This document shows, piece by piece, positions 8,115 through 16,449 of a DNA stretch of 64,000 bases; within the stretch, counting starts at the first letter, position 1; each line of letters opens with the position of its first letter. The translations under genes were made by a program, and so were the position numbers. The notes beneath the pieces are model-generated. The model saw nothing but the letters and a program-made list of their open reading frames with translations, had not been told where the DNA came from and searched no databases. This DNA is from BOG-908 sp965198855 (lineage in GTDB: Bacteria; Pseudomonadota; Alphaproteobacteria; Acetobacterales; Acetobacteraceae), in the NCBI GenBank assembly GCA_965198855.1, contig CBDAPZ010000001.1, forward strand, positions 1,426,001 through 1,490,000. The letters are read 5' to 3'.

Positions 8115-9467
8115 ATGGTCCCCCGCTACAGCCGCCCCGCCATGACCGCCATCTGGGCACCTGAGAACCGCTATCGCATCTGGTTCCGCATAGAATCTCT
8201 TGCCGCCGACGCCATGGCCGAACTCGGCCAGATCCCCACCGATTCCGCCCGCGTCATCCGCGAGCGCGGCACCCCGGCACTGGCTGCCATGGGCGCCACC
8301 GACATCGAGCGTATTGATGAAATCGAGCGCGAGACCCGTCACGACGTCATCGCTTTCCTCACTTGGCTCGCCGAAAAGATCGGCCCCGACAGCCGCTTCG
8401 TCCATCTCGGTATGACCAGCAGCGACGTGCTCGACACCTGCTTCGCGGTCCAGCTTACCCAGGCCGCCGATCTGTTGCTGGAGGATCTCGATGCGGTTCT
8501 TGCAGCCCTCAAGCGCCGCGCCTTCGAGCATAAATACACGCTCACCATCGGCCGAAGCCACGGTATCCACGCCGAGCCCACCACGTTTGGCTTGAAACTC
8601 GCCGGCCATTACGCGGAATTCGCCCGCAATCGCGCCCGCCTGGTGCAGGCCCGCGCCGAAATCGCCACCTGTGCGATCAGCGGCGCCGTCGGCACCTTCG
8701 CGCATGCCGATCCGCGCATCGAGGCGCATGTCGCCAGGGAGCTTGGCTTAACGCCGGAGCCTGTCTCCACGCAGATCATCCCGCGCGACCGTCACGCCGC
8801 GTTCTTCTGCACGTTGGCGGTCATCGCCAGCGGCATCGAGCGGCTGGCCACCGAAGTGCGCCATCTGCAGCGTTCCGAAGTGCGGGAAGCGGAAGAGTTC
8901 TTCCACCCGGGCCAGAAGGGCAGCTCCGCGATGCCGCACAAGCGCAACCCGGTGCTCAGCGAGAACCTCACCGGCCTCGCCCGCACGGTCCGCGCCGCCG
9001 CCATCCCCGCTTTGGAGAACGTCACCCTCTGGCATGAGCGCGACATCAGCCACTCGAGCGTCGAACGCGCTATCGGCCCCGACACCACCATCACGCTCGA
9101 TTTTGCCCTTGGCCGCCTCTCCGGCATGATGGAGAAGCTGCTGGTCTATCCGGACCGGATGCTCGCCAATCTCGAGAGCCTCGGTGGCGTCGTCCATAGC
9201 GGCGAAGTGCTTCTGGCGCTCGCACGCTCAGGCATTTCGCGTGAGGACGCCTACAAGATCGTCCAGCGCAATGCGATGGCAACATGGACCACGCTAGGCA
9301 GCCCGGAAAATCGCAGTTTCCGCGCGAATCTCAATGCCGACCCCGAGATCGCCGGCCGCATCGATGCTGGGATCCTTGAGCAGGCCATGGATTCAAAACT
9401 GCATCTCACCGCGCTGGATACCATCTACACTCGCGTGTTCGGCGAACCGGGCCCCGCCGCCGCCTGA
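8115..9467 (+). CDS. purB: Adenylosuccinate lyase
   Basis: PurB cleaves adenylosuccinate to AMP and SAICAR to AICAR, two steps of purine synthesis. The 450-residue protein carries the superfamily signature SSAMPHKRNP, the substrate-binding segments GMTSSDVLDT and GRSHGIHAEPTT, and a C-terminal helical domain, at normal length. The ATG at 8115 is preferred over an upstream in-frame start at 8058. It follows a good ribosome-binding site (CCAGGAG), and the longer form would translate the palindromic repeat. It is alone on its strand with the NRDE gene 7 bp downstream. Confidence 0.95.
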   Translation: MVPRYSRPAMTAIWAPENRYRIWFRIESLAADAMAELGQIPTDSARVIRERGTPALAAMGATDIERIDEIERETRHDVIAFLTWLAEKIGPDSRFVHLGMTSSDVLDTCFAVQLTQAADLLLEDLDAVLAALKRRAFEHKYTLTIGRSHGIHAEPTTFGLKLAGHYAEFARNRARLVQARAEIATCAISGAVGTFAHADPRIEAHVARELGLTPEPVSTQIIPRDRHAAFFCTLAVIASGIERLATEVRHLQRSEVREAEEFFHPGQKGSSAMPHKRNPVLSENLTGLARTVRAAAIPALENVTLWHERDISHSSVERAIGPDTTITLDFALGRLSGMMEKLLVYPDRMLANLESLGGVVHSGEVLLALARSGISREDAYKIVQRNAMATWTTLGSPENRSFRANLNADPEIAGRIDAGILEQAMDSKLHLTALDTIYTRVFGEPGPAAA

Positions 9468-9474
9468 AACGTCC

Positions 9475-10194
9475 ATGTGCACAGTCATCGTCGCGATCGA
9501 TTGCAACCCCGAATGGCCCATGCTGATCGCCGCTAATCGCGACGAAATGCGCGATCGCCCTACCCTTCCGCCCGCCCATCACTGGCCAACGCAGCCTGAC
9601 GTGCTGGGCGGCCTGGATGTGCTTGCCGGCGGCACCTGGCTTGCGCTCAACGCCAGCAATGTGGTGGCCTGCGTGCTGAACCGCTCCGGCACGCTCGGGC
9701 CCCAAGCCGGCAAGCGCAGCCGCGGCGAGTTGCCGCTGCTAGCCTTGCAACAGCCCACCGCTGCGCGTGCCGCCGGCCTGCTTGCCAGCCAGAACGGCCA
9801 AGACTGGCGTAGCTTCAACATGGTCGTGGCAGATCATCGGAGCGCGTATTTCATCCGCGGCACCGGCAATGCGACGATCGATGTCGAGGCTCTGCCGCAA
9901 GGCATCCACATGGTGACGGCCTACGATCCGAATGACACCGCAAGCCCGCGGGTGGCCAGGCACCTGCCATTGTTCCGAAAAGCGCAGGTTCCAAGCCCAC
10001 CCGATTGGGGCACCTGGCCGCTGCTGCTTGGCGACGCACGTCCGCCTGTTGAAGCCGCAATCAGCGTCGCGCCAATTGCCGGTTTCGGCACCGTCAGCAG
10101 CGCGATGATTGCGCTCACAGCCGATCGCGAACCCGAATATTGGACCGCCGATTTGCCCGGTGTCGATCAGTTCCGCAAAGTGCAAAACGCGTGA
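9475..10194 (+). CDS. NRDE (TANGO2-like) family protein
   Basis: A 239-residue protein of the NRDE/TANGO2 family, named for the AANRDE motif visible at about residues 20-25. The N-terminus MCTVIVA places a Cys directly after the initiator Met, as in Ntn-hydrolase-like members. Conserved GGTWLALN and NRSGT segments follow. Eukaryotic TANGO2 has been linked to heme and lipid handling; the bacterial role is unresolved. It starts 7 bp after purB and is probably co-transcribed with it. Confidence 0.85.
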   Translation: MCTVIVAIDCNPEWPMLIAANRDEMRDRPTLPPAHHWPTQPDVLGGLDVLAGGTWLALNASNVVACVLNRSGTLGPQAGKRSRGELPLLALQQPTAARAAGLLASQNGQDWRSFNMVVADHRSAYFIRGTGNATIDVEALPQGIHMVTAYDPNDTASPRVARHLPLFRKAQVPSPPDWGTWPLLLGDARPPVEAAISVAPIAGFGTVSSAMIALTADREPEYWTADLPGVDQFRKVQNA

Positions 10195-10203
10195 AGCTCG
10201 ATG

Positions 10204-10404
10204 TTAGGAAATGCCTTGCCCACCGCCTGGGCGCAACGTGTGAGGCCCATCGTTGAGCGAAAGACGCTCGGTCCGATCCAGCATCCACTCGTCCGCTTCC
10301 TCGCGCGTCGCGAACGTCTCGCTGTCTTCTTCCAACGTCGCTCCGCCGATCGCCCTTACGACAAAACGCCCATCTGCCAGTTCAATGACTTCCATGCTCA
10401 CCAT
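10204..10404 (-). CDS. Small acidic protein of unknown function
   Basis: A 66-residue protein with a ribosome-binding site (GGAGA) about nine bases before its ATG. The sequence has a compact strand-turn-strand look (EVIELADGRFVVRAIGG) followed by an acidic helix (TREEADEWMLDRTER). I do not recognise a family. It is downstream of and co-directional with cysI's strand but separated from it, and convergent with the NRDE gene. Composition and the ribosome-binding site favour a real gene. Confidence 0.6.
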   Translation of the reverse strand: MVSMEVIELADGRFVVRAIGGATLEEDSETFATREEADEWMLDRTERLSLNDGPHTLRPGGGQGIS

Positions 10405-10466
10405 CTAACATTCTCCAGCGATTGATTTAGGGAAACGCGAGCAAATATGCGGCGTTTCCTGACGTG

Positions 10467-12149
10467 TCAGGCAGCGTCCTGCTTTGCCGGCAACAAGGCA
10501 AGCAGCCCGTCATGGCCGAGCCGGTGACAGAAATCCCCAAATCCCTCCTCCGCGCGGCTACTCTGTGACCAGGCGGCAAATAGCGGATCGAAACTGCTGA
10601 TCACTTCGGCATGCGGCACCTTCTCGAGAATCTTCTCGCTCAGCCGGGTGCCTTCGAAATCGCCGCCGACATAAAGCGCATAGAACCCGGGCATGCGGCC
10701 GACGATGCCAATATCGCCGGCATAGGTCCGCGCGCACCCGTTCGGGCAGCCGGTGATGCGAACGCTCACACGTCGGTCGGCTAGGCCATGCCGCGCCAGC
10801 AGCGCATCGAACCCACCAACGATCTCGCCATGCATGCGCTCTGCTTCGGTCAGTGCCAGCCCACAGGTCGGCAAAGCAGGGCAGGACAGCGCGAATCGCG
10901 CCATCGCCGACATCTGTTCCGCCGGCACCACGCCGTGCTCGGCCAGCAGCGCATCGATCGCGCCGCGATCCTCGGGGGCGATGTCGGTCAGCAGCACATC
11001 CTGCTGCGGTGTCATCACCACACCCGGCGCAAAGCGCCTCGCCACCTCACGCAAGGCGCTGCGCAAGCGAACGCCGGCACCATCGATGATCCGCCCCGCG
11101 GCCACCGGTACACCGAGCCAGTATTTGCCGTCGCCTTGCGGATGCCAGCCGAGGATATCGGGCACGCGCAGATCCATCGGCACTGCGTCGTCGAACGCGC
11201 CGCCATAATACTGCGCCAGCGTCTCGCGCATCCACGGCAGCCCCATATCGTCGATCACGTATTTAAGCCGCGCCCGCCGCCGGTTGCCGCGGTCGCCATG
11301 GTCGCGCTGCAGGCGGATCACCGCTTCGACCATGCGGATGAGATCGTCCGGCCCTACGAAGGCGATAGGTGTCGCCAGCCGCGGATAGGTGCGCGGATTA
11401 TTATGGGTCATGCCCAGCCCGCCGCCGACCGCGATGTTGTAGCCGCGCAGCGTGTCGCCATCGAAGAGGGCGACGATACCGAGATCGTTGGTCAGCACGT
11501 CGATCGTGTTATCGGCCTCATGGGTGATGCCGACCTTGAATTTCCGCGGCAGATAGGTCGCCCCGTAGAGCGGTTCGTCCTCATCCTCGCCGGTCGGCGC
11601 CTCGTCGAGAAAGATCTGGTAATACGCGCGCGTCTTCGGCTTCAGATGCTCCGAGAGCATCGCGGCATCGGCCTCGATCCGCGCCTGCTGCGGATTGCGG
11701 ATCGGTAGCGGGCTTGCGGTGATGTTGCGCACCACGTCGCCGCAGGCGGACATTGTGGTCAACAGCGTTTGGTTGATGTCGGCAATCGCAGGCTTCAAAT
11801 CGCCTTTCAGAATGCCGTGGAACTGTATGCCCTGCCGCACGGTGATCCGAAGCGAGCCATTGGCGCGCGTATCGGCAATCTGGTCGAAATACAGATATTG
11901 CTGTGCCGTCATCAGGCCGCCGGGCATCCGGCAGCGCAGCATGAACTGGTATTCCTTCTCCAGCTTGTTCTGCTTGCGCTCGGTCGCCGTGTCGCGGTCG
12001 AACTGTTCGTAGCTGCCATGGAATTTCAGCAGGTTATACGCGTCTTCGCTTACCTGTATGCCGCCATCGGCCAGCTCGGCAGCGAGGTTTCCGCGCAGGC
12101 GGTGGCTCTCGCTCTTCAGCGCCTCTACGGCAGACAGTTTTGTCGACAT
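10467..12149 (-). CDS. cysI: Assimilatory sulfite reductase, hemoprotein (beta) subunit
   Basis: CysI reduces sulfite to sulfide using siroheme and a [4Fe-4S] cluster. The 560-residue product has the two repeated ferredoxin-like halves of the family (first half with SLRITVRQGIQFHGI near 99-113). The four cluster/siroheme ligands are C423 and C429 in SCPALPTCG and C468 and C472 in GCPNGCAR. The ATG at 12149 (MSTKLSAVEAL) is preferred over an upstream start at 12170. No flavoprotein subunit (cysJ) is adjacent, so the electron donor is not evident. cysG (siroheme synthase) and cysK are within 5 kb, making a sulfur-assimilation cluster. Confidence 0.93.
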   Translation of the reverse strand: MSTKLSAVEALKSESHRLRGNLAAELADGGIQVSEDAYNLLKFHGSYEQFDRDTATERKQNKLEKEYQFMLRCRMPGGLMTAQQYLYFDQIADTRANGSLRITVRQGIQFHGILKGDLKPAIADINQTLLTTMSACGDVVRNITASPLPIRNPQQARIEADAAMLSEHLKPKTRAYYQIFLDEAPTGEDEDEPLYGATYLPRKFKVGITHEADNTIDVLTNDLGIVALFDGDTLRGYNIAVGGGLGMTHNNPRTYPRLATPIAFVGPDDLIRMVEAVIRLQRDHGDRGNRRRARLKYVIDDMGLPWMRETLAQYYGGAFDDAVPMDLRVPDILGWHPQGDGKYWLGVPVAAGRIIDGAGVRLRSALREVARRFAPGVVMTPQQDVLLTDIAPEDRGAIDALLAEHGVVPAEQMSAMARFALSCPALPTCGLALTEAERMHGEIVGGFDALLARHGLADRRVSVRITGCPNGCARTYAGDIGIVGRMPGFYALYVGGDFEGTRLSEKILEKVPHAEVISSFDPLFAAWSQSSRAEEGFGDFCHRLGHDGLLALLPAKQDAA

Positions 12150-12209
12150 CCACGAAACCCCGAAAATCAAGCCGGTGCGAGAAAAGCCCCCCGCGCGCTG
12201 GCAGCACGC

Positions 12210-12836
12210 CTAGACAGATACGACGCGCAGATACGGTTTTACAGTCTCCCAACCCTGCGGAAACAGCGCTTTCGCCGCCTCGTCGGAGACCGACGGCACG
12301 ATGATCGCCCGTTCGCCCGGCCGCCAGTTCGCCGGCGTCGCCACTTTCTGCTTGTCCGTAAGCTGCAGGCTATCGATGACCCGTAGCACCTCATCAAAGT
12401 TGCGTCCGGCGCTCGGCGGATAGGTCAGGATCAGCCTGATCTTCTTGTTCGGGTCGATCACGAACACGCTGCGCACAGTGACCGCCGGGTCAGCCTCCGG
12501 ATGAACCATGTCATACAGTGTCGATACCTTGCGGTCAGGATCGGAAATAAGCGGGAAGTTCAGCGCGCTGCCTTGGGTCTCGGCGATATCAGCAGCCCAG
12601 CCCGCATGGTTGTCGGTCGTGTCGACGGAGAGGCCGATCACCTTGACGCCCCGCTTCTCCCATTCCGGCTTCAGCCGTGCCACTTCGCCGAGTTCGGTCG
12701 TGCAGACAGGCGTGAAATCCTTGGGGTGGCTGAACAGCACGCCCCAAGAGCCGCCGAGCCAATGATGAAAGCGGATTACGCCGTCCGTGCTGGCCTGTTC
12801 GAAATCGGGGGCAAGTTGGCCGAGTTGAAGCGCCAT
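12210..12836 (-). CDS. 1-Cys peroxiredoxin (Prx6 type)
   Basis: A 208-residue peroxiredoxin that reduces peroxides through a peroxidatic cysteine. The active site is FTPVCTTE with Cys45. There is no resolving cysteine, and the protein carries the extended C-terminal domain (PPSAGRNFDEVLRVIDSLQ onward) of the Prx6 class. A GGGAG ribosome-binding site precedes the ATG. It lies between cysI and the Rrf2 regulator on the same strand, so it may share regulation with sulfur assimilation, where thiol reductant is produced. Confidence 0.92.
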   Translation of the reverse strand: MALQLGQLAPDFEQASTDGVIRFHHWLGGSWGVLFSHPKDFTPVCTTELGEVARLKPEWEKRGVKVIGLSVDTTDNHAGWAADIAETQGSALNFPLISDPDRKVSTLYDMVHPEADPAVTVRSVFVIDPNKKIRLILTYPPSAGRNFDEVLRVIDSLQLTDKQKVATPANWRPGERAIIVPSVSDEAAKALFPQGWETVKPYLRVVSV

Positions 12837-12944
12837 GATGCGATCTCCCTACTAGGGTTTGTTCAAACCACTTTATCGCGTGCGCAATCGGCCAAAACAA
12901 CCACCGAAAATTGGTGTCTGGGCTGCAGGCGTTATCTCATAGCG

Positions 12945-13400
12945 CTAAATCGAGAACGTGATTGGCTCCGCGAGCGGGCGTGCCAGACCGGCCGACTCGG
13001 CGCGTTTGACCAGGTCGTCGACCGTCAGCCCATGCAACTGCGCGGCGAAAGCCTGGTCGAGTTCGCCCCAGAGCGGATCGATCACCTTGCTGTGCAATTC
13101 GCCATGCGGGCCTTCTTCGGGCGCGGCATCGTCCGAAAGGGCAGTACGCATGACTTCGTCAAGATGGATGTCCCGGCGCGGTCGACCGAGGCGATAGCCA
13201 CCACGCGGGCCGCGGATGCTCTCCAGTAGGCCGGACCGCGATAGGCTTTGCAGCAGCGGCTCGATACCGCGCCGCGCAAGCCCAGCTCGTTCGGCAATGT
13301 CAGCAGCACTGACGGTGCTGGTGCGGCCGGCGTGGAACGCCACGTCCAGCATGATCAGAACGGCCAAAAGGCCGCGGTCGCGCCTGACGATCACGGACAC
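12945..13400 (-). CDS. Rrf2 family transcriptional regulator without cysteines
   Basis: A 151-residue winged-helix regulator of the Rrf2 family, starting at GTG. The N-terminal HTH (about residues 30-65, ADIAERAGLARRGIEPLLQSL) and the wing signature RGPRGGYRLGRP are clear. The protein contains no cysteine at all, so it cannot bind the Fe-S cluster of IscR/NsrR/RsrR. In this respect it resembles CymR, the Fe-S-free regulator of cysteine metabolism in Firmicutes that works with CysK. It is divergent from cysK with 125 bp between the starts, and it precedes the peroxiredoxin and cysI genes on its own strand. I infer control of sulfur assimilation. Confidence 0.85.
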   Translation of the reverse strand: MSVIVRRDRGLLAVLIMLDVAFHAGRTSTVSAADIAERAGLARRGIEPLLQSLSRSGLLESIRGPRGGYRLGRPRRDIHLDEVMRTALSDDAAPEEGPHGELHSKVIDPLWGELDQAFAAQLHGLTVDDLVKRAESAGLARPLAEPITFSI

Positions 13401-13478
13401 GTCCGAGTTTGTCTAAGCGACTGGCCCATCATGCCGTCGCGCGGCACTGATTGCTGCATGGACAAAATCCTACAAGAA

Positions 13479-13508
13479 TTGCTGTATAAACTTCTATTCC
13501 CACATAAT
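13479..13508 (+). promoter_or_regulatory. Possible sigma-70 promoter of cysK
   Basis: TTGCTG (13479-13484), an 18-base spacer and CATAAT (13503-13508) sit 18 bases before the cysK ATG, inside the shared cysK/Rrf2 intergenic region. Match quality is moderate. Confidence 0.3.
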
Positions 13509-13525
13509 CGCGCCAGGTAAGCACC

Positions 13526-14524
13526 ATGTCGACCCGTATCTCTCATAAGCCGAGCGCCACCGCCCCAGATACCGCGGCGCCGCGCGGTCGAATCTATGAC
13601 AATGTGCTGCAGACCGTCGGCGGCACGCCCATGGTGCGACTGCCCCGCCTCGCCGCCGAAGACGGCCTGGTCGCCGACCTCGTGCTGAAACTCGAGTTCT
13701 TCAATCCGCTTGGCAGCGTCAAAGACCGTATCGGACTCGGCATGGTCGACGCTGCGGAAAAGGCCGGCGAGATCACGCCTGGCAAGACGATCCTCGTCGA
13801 ACCCACCAGCGGCAATACCGGCATCGCGCTGGCCTTCGTCGCGGCCGCGCGAGGCTATCGCCTGATCGTGACCATGCCGGAAAGTGCCAGCATCGAGCGT
13901 CGTCGCATGCTGCGGCTGATGGACGCCCAGGTGGAGCTAACGCCACAGAAACTTGGCATGGCCGGCGCCATCTCGCGTGCCAAGGAGATCCTGGCCGCGA
14001 CGCCCGATTCGTGGATGCCGCGCCAGTTCGACAATCCTGCCAACCCGGATATCCACGCTGCGACCACCGCCGAGGAGATCTGGGCCGACAGCCAAGGCAA
14101 GGTCGACATGGTGGTGGCTGGCGTCGGCACCGGCGGCACACTCACCGGCATCGGCCGCGCCTTGCGCCCGCGCCGCCCGGGCTTGCGGATGATCGCCGTA
14201 GAGCCATCGGAAAGTGCGGTGCTCTCGGGCGACGAACCGGGGCCGCATGGGATCCAGGGGATCGGTCCCGGCTTTCGGCCCTCCGTGCTGGACATGAAGG
14301 AGATCGACCAGATCATCACCGTCTCGGAGCGCGAATCGATCGCTGCCGCCCGGCGTTGCGCGCGTGCCGAGGGGCTACCGATCGGCATCTCTTCCGGCGG
14401 CATGCTGCACGTGGCGCTCGGCCTAGCGCGTCAGCCGGAAAATGCGGGAAAACTGATCGTCGGCATCGTGCCCTCATTTGCCGAGCGCTATCTCTCGACG
14501 GCGCTGTTCACCGGCCTGAACTAG
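13526..14524 (+). CDS. cysK: Cysteine synthase A (O-acetylserine sulfhydrylase)
   Basis: PLP enzyme that joins sulfide to O-acetylserine to form cysteine, the last step of assimilation. The 332-residue protein has the PLP lysine at K66 (NPLGSVKDRIG), the substrate loop TSGNTG at 94-99, the phosphate-binding GTGGT loop and the GISSGG segment near the C-terminus. An N-terminal extension of about 20 residues (Ser/Ala/Pro-rich) precedes the family core at GRIYDNVLQTVGGTP. It is divergent from the Rrf2 regulator, and its last codons overlap the convergent small gene at 14521. Confidence 0.95.
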   Translation: MSTRISHKPSATAPDTAAPRGRIYDNVLQTVGGTPMVRLPRLAAEDGLVADLVLKLEFFNPLGSVKDRIGLGMVDAAEKAGEITPGKTILVEPTSGNTGIALAFVAAARGYRLIVTMPESASIERRRMLRLMDAQVELTPQKLGMAGAISRAKEILAATPDSWMPRQFDNPANPDIHAATTAEEIWADSQGKVDMVVAGVGTGGTLTGIGRALRPRRPGLRMIAVEPSESAVLSGDEPGPHGIQGIGPGFRPSVLDMKEIDQIITVSERESIAAARRCARAEGLPIGISSGGMLHVALGLARQPENAGKLIVGIVPSFAERYLSTALFTGLN

Positions 14525-14823
14525 GCGCGCGCCCTCAGATCCGGCTCCGGCCAGGCATTGGCCACTGCCGGAAGTGCCGCAATCGGCCTGAGCGTGCCGG
14601 ACGGGCTTCTCGAAGAGAAGAACGCTTTTTTCGCGAGTTGCTGGATCTCGTGCAGCGTGGGCGCAGTGCATCCGTTCGCGCCATCAGCGCGATGATCGGC
14701 AGCAACGAAGCGCCAGCCCTCTGCATCGGAAAGCAGCACAACCGCGCCGATGAATATGCCGTCTATTTCGACGATCTTGGATTTTTGCATGATCTGAACC
14801 GGTCCGAAGGTATCACTTGCCAT
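14521..14823 (-). CDS. Small protein of unknown function in the sulfur cluster
   Basis: A 100-residue product starting at MASDTFGPVQ. The first 60 residues look like a small beta-sheet domain (KIVEIDGIFIGAVVLLSDAE then WRFVAADHRADG), followed by a helix and a low-complexity tail. I recognise no family. It shares four bases with the convergent cysK stop and lies downstream of cysG on the same strand. An ATG further upstream (14892) is possible but adds residues without domain character. Confidence 0.5.
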   Translation of the reverse strand: MASDTFGPVQIMQKSKIVEIDGIFIGAVVLLSDAEGWRFVAADHRADGANGCTAPTLHEIQQLAKKAFFSSRSPSGTLRPIAALPAVANAWPEPDLRARA

Positions 14824-14948
14824 CTGCTTACGCCATCCCCTCAGCACCAGTCTCGCACGAAAACATGACAATTCTAACATGCTGCACTGCACATTAAAGA
14901 TACTATCACATTACGCCGTAAATAAGATGGTGCTTCTACAACAAACCG

Positions 14949-16274
14949 TTAACCCGGCTGTGGCGCCCTACCGGCTGTCCCGCCGAGCAGGATCAGCACT
15001 GGGCCGCCGCCCGACCAAGCGCCGGCGCGGTCAGCAAGTTCCTCGATCGACCCTCGCAACACGCGCGTCTGCGATGTGCCGCCATTCTCCACCAGAACCG
15101 CTGGCTGGCTGACGGAGAAGCCGGCTTGTGCCAGCTCGTCGCGCAGCCGCGGCAAGGTTGCCAGGCCCATGTAAATGGCCAAGGTAACACCGGGCCGCAA
15201 CAGCCCCGCATAATCGATGCCGAGATCCGGCCGGCGGCGATGCGCGGTGACGAACGTGACGGCATGCGCCGCCTCACGATGGGTCAGCGGGATATTGGCA
15301 CTCGCCGCACAGGCCAGCGCCGCGGTGATCCCCGGCACCACCGCGCAAGCAATACCCGCTTCCGTCAGCGCCTCGATTTCTTCGCCGCCACGGCCGAAAA
15401 TGAAAGGATCGCCACCCTTCAGCCGCACCACACGCAAGCCCTCGCGCCCCAATCGCACCAACAGGGCATTGATGTCGTGCTGGGTCATCGTGTGATCGCC
15501 CTGGCTCTTGCCGACATCGATCCGCCGGGCGTCGCGCCGGGCAAGCTCCAGCACCTCAGCCGTGCCCAGGCGGTCATGCACGATCACATCCGCCTCCCCC
15601 AGCAGCCGCAAACCACGCAGCGAGATCAGATCGGCAGCACCTGGCCCGGCGCCTACCAGATTGACCATGCCCACCCCAGGCACGGTGCCGGACTCGAAGG
15701 CGTCCAGTTCCGCCAGATAAGCCGCGCCGGCCCCCTGCTCGTCGCCGGCGAACATGCGCTCCGCGACGGCACCGGAAAACGCACGCTCCAGCATGCGGCG
15801 GCGCTGCGCCATGTCCGGCAGCCGCCGCCGCGTCTCTTCCTTGAAGCGGTCGGCAAGCCGCGCCAGCCCACCCCAGGCAGGAGCGATCAGCGACTCGATC
15901 CTGGCGCGCAATAGCCGGGCAAGAACCGGCGCAGCACCACCGCTGGAAATGGCGATGGTCAGCGGATCACGGTCGATGATGGCTGGAGTGATGAAGCTGC
16001 AGAGATCCGGACGATCCACAACATTCACCGGCACGCCCAGCGCCTTCGCAGCCTCTGAAAACGCCTGCAGCTCAGCCTCCGGCGCGCCCGCCCCAAAGGC
16101 CAGCGCACAGCCGGTGATACGGGCCGACCTCGCCGAGGACACGCGCTCGACCGTCGCACCCAAACCGGCAAAGGTGGCAGCACGGCGGTCCGCAGCTTCG
16201 CCTGCGCCGAGCACGACGACACGGCGGCCGCGCAGGTCCAGGAAGACGGGGTAGCCCCGCACGATCGACTCCAC
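14949..16274 (-). CDS. cysG: Siroheme synthase (fused Met8-like dehydrogenase/chelatase and uroporphyrinogen-III methyltransferase)
   Basis: Trifunctional CysG makes siroheme, the cofactor of CysI, from uroporphyrinogen III. The 441-residue protein starts at a GTG. Residues 1-150 form the NAD-binding precorrin-2 dehydrogenase/ferrochelatase half (VVVLGAGEAADRR at 19-31, AISSGGAAPVLAR at 108-120). Residues about 203 onward form the SAM-dependent methyltransferase (VNLVGAGPGAADLISLRG; RLKGGDPFIFGRGGEE; VVPGITAALA). Size and domain order match the family. The start region is followed upstream by repeats between this gene and the GST. Confidence 0.95.
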   Translation of the reverse strand: MESIVRGYPVFLDLRGRRVVVLGAGEAADRRAATFAGLGATVERVSSARSARITGCALAFGAGAPEAELQAFSEAAKALGVPVNVVDRPDLCSFITPAIIDRDPLTIAISSGGAAPVLARLLRARIESLIAPAWGGLARLADRFKEETRRRLPDMAQRRRMLERAFSGAVAERMFAGDEQGAGAAYLAELDAFESGTVPGVGMVNLVGAGPGAADLISLRGLRLLGEADVIVHDRLGTAEVLELARRDARRIDVGKSQGDHTMTQHDINALLVRLGREGLRVVRLKGGDPFIFGRGGEEIEALTEAGIACAVVPGITAALACAASANIPLTHREAAHAVTFVTAHRRRPDLGIDYAGLLRPGVTLAIYMGLATLPRLRDELAQAGFSVSQPAVLVENGGTSQTRVLRGSIEELADRAGAWSGGGPVLILLGGTAGRAPQPG

Positions 16275-16291
16275 AGTGGCACGAGCAAGAA

Positions 16292-16325
16292 AGGCTTCTT
16301 TTTGAAAAAAGAAGCAAAAACTTTT
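16292..16325. repeat. Half copy of the AAAAG-CTTTT dispersed repeat
   Basis: A hairpin of the form GGCTTCTTTTTG-aaaa-AAGAAGC followed by AAAAACTTTT. It is related in inverse orientation to 33045-33082 and to one half of the composite elements at 17893-18005 and 38560-38660. Confidence 0.55.
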
Positions 16326-16333
16326 GTGTCCTT

Positions 16334-16449
16334 AGAGCATCATCCGACTAAATGGGATCACCCGACGGATAAAGATGCTCTGCAAAACCAGCAGCTAGAG
16401 CATGATCCGATCCGCTTTTCCCGGTTGATGAGATCAGGTCATGCTCTAG
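16334..16449. repeat. Two tandem palindromic repeat units (AGAGCAT-type)
   Basis: Two imperfect palindromes lie back to back. Unit 1 (16334-16381) is bounded by AGAGCAT and ATGCTCT. Unit 2 (16395-16449) is bounded by CTAGAGCATGA and TCATGCTCTAG. The right end of unit 2 contains the stop codon of the GST gene. They occupy the gap between the co-directional cysG and GST genes. Confidence 0.7.
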
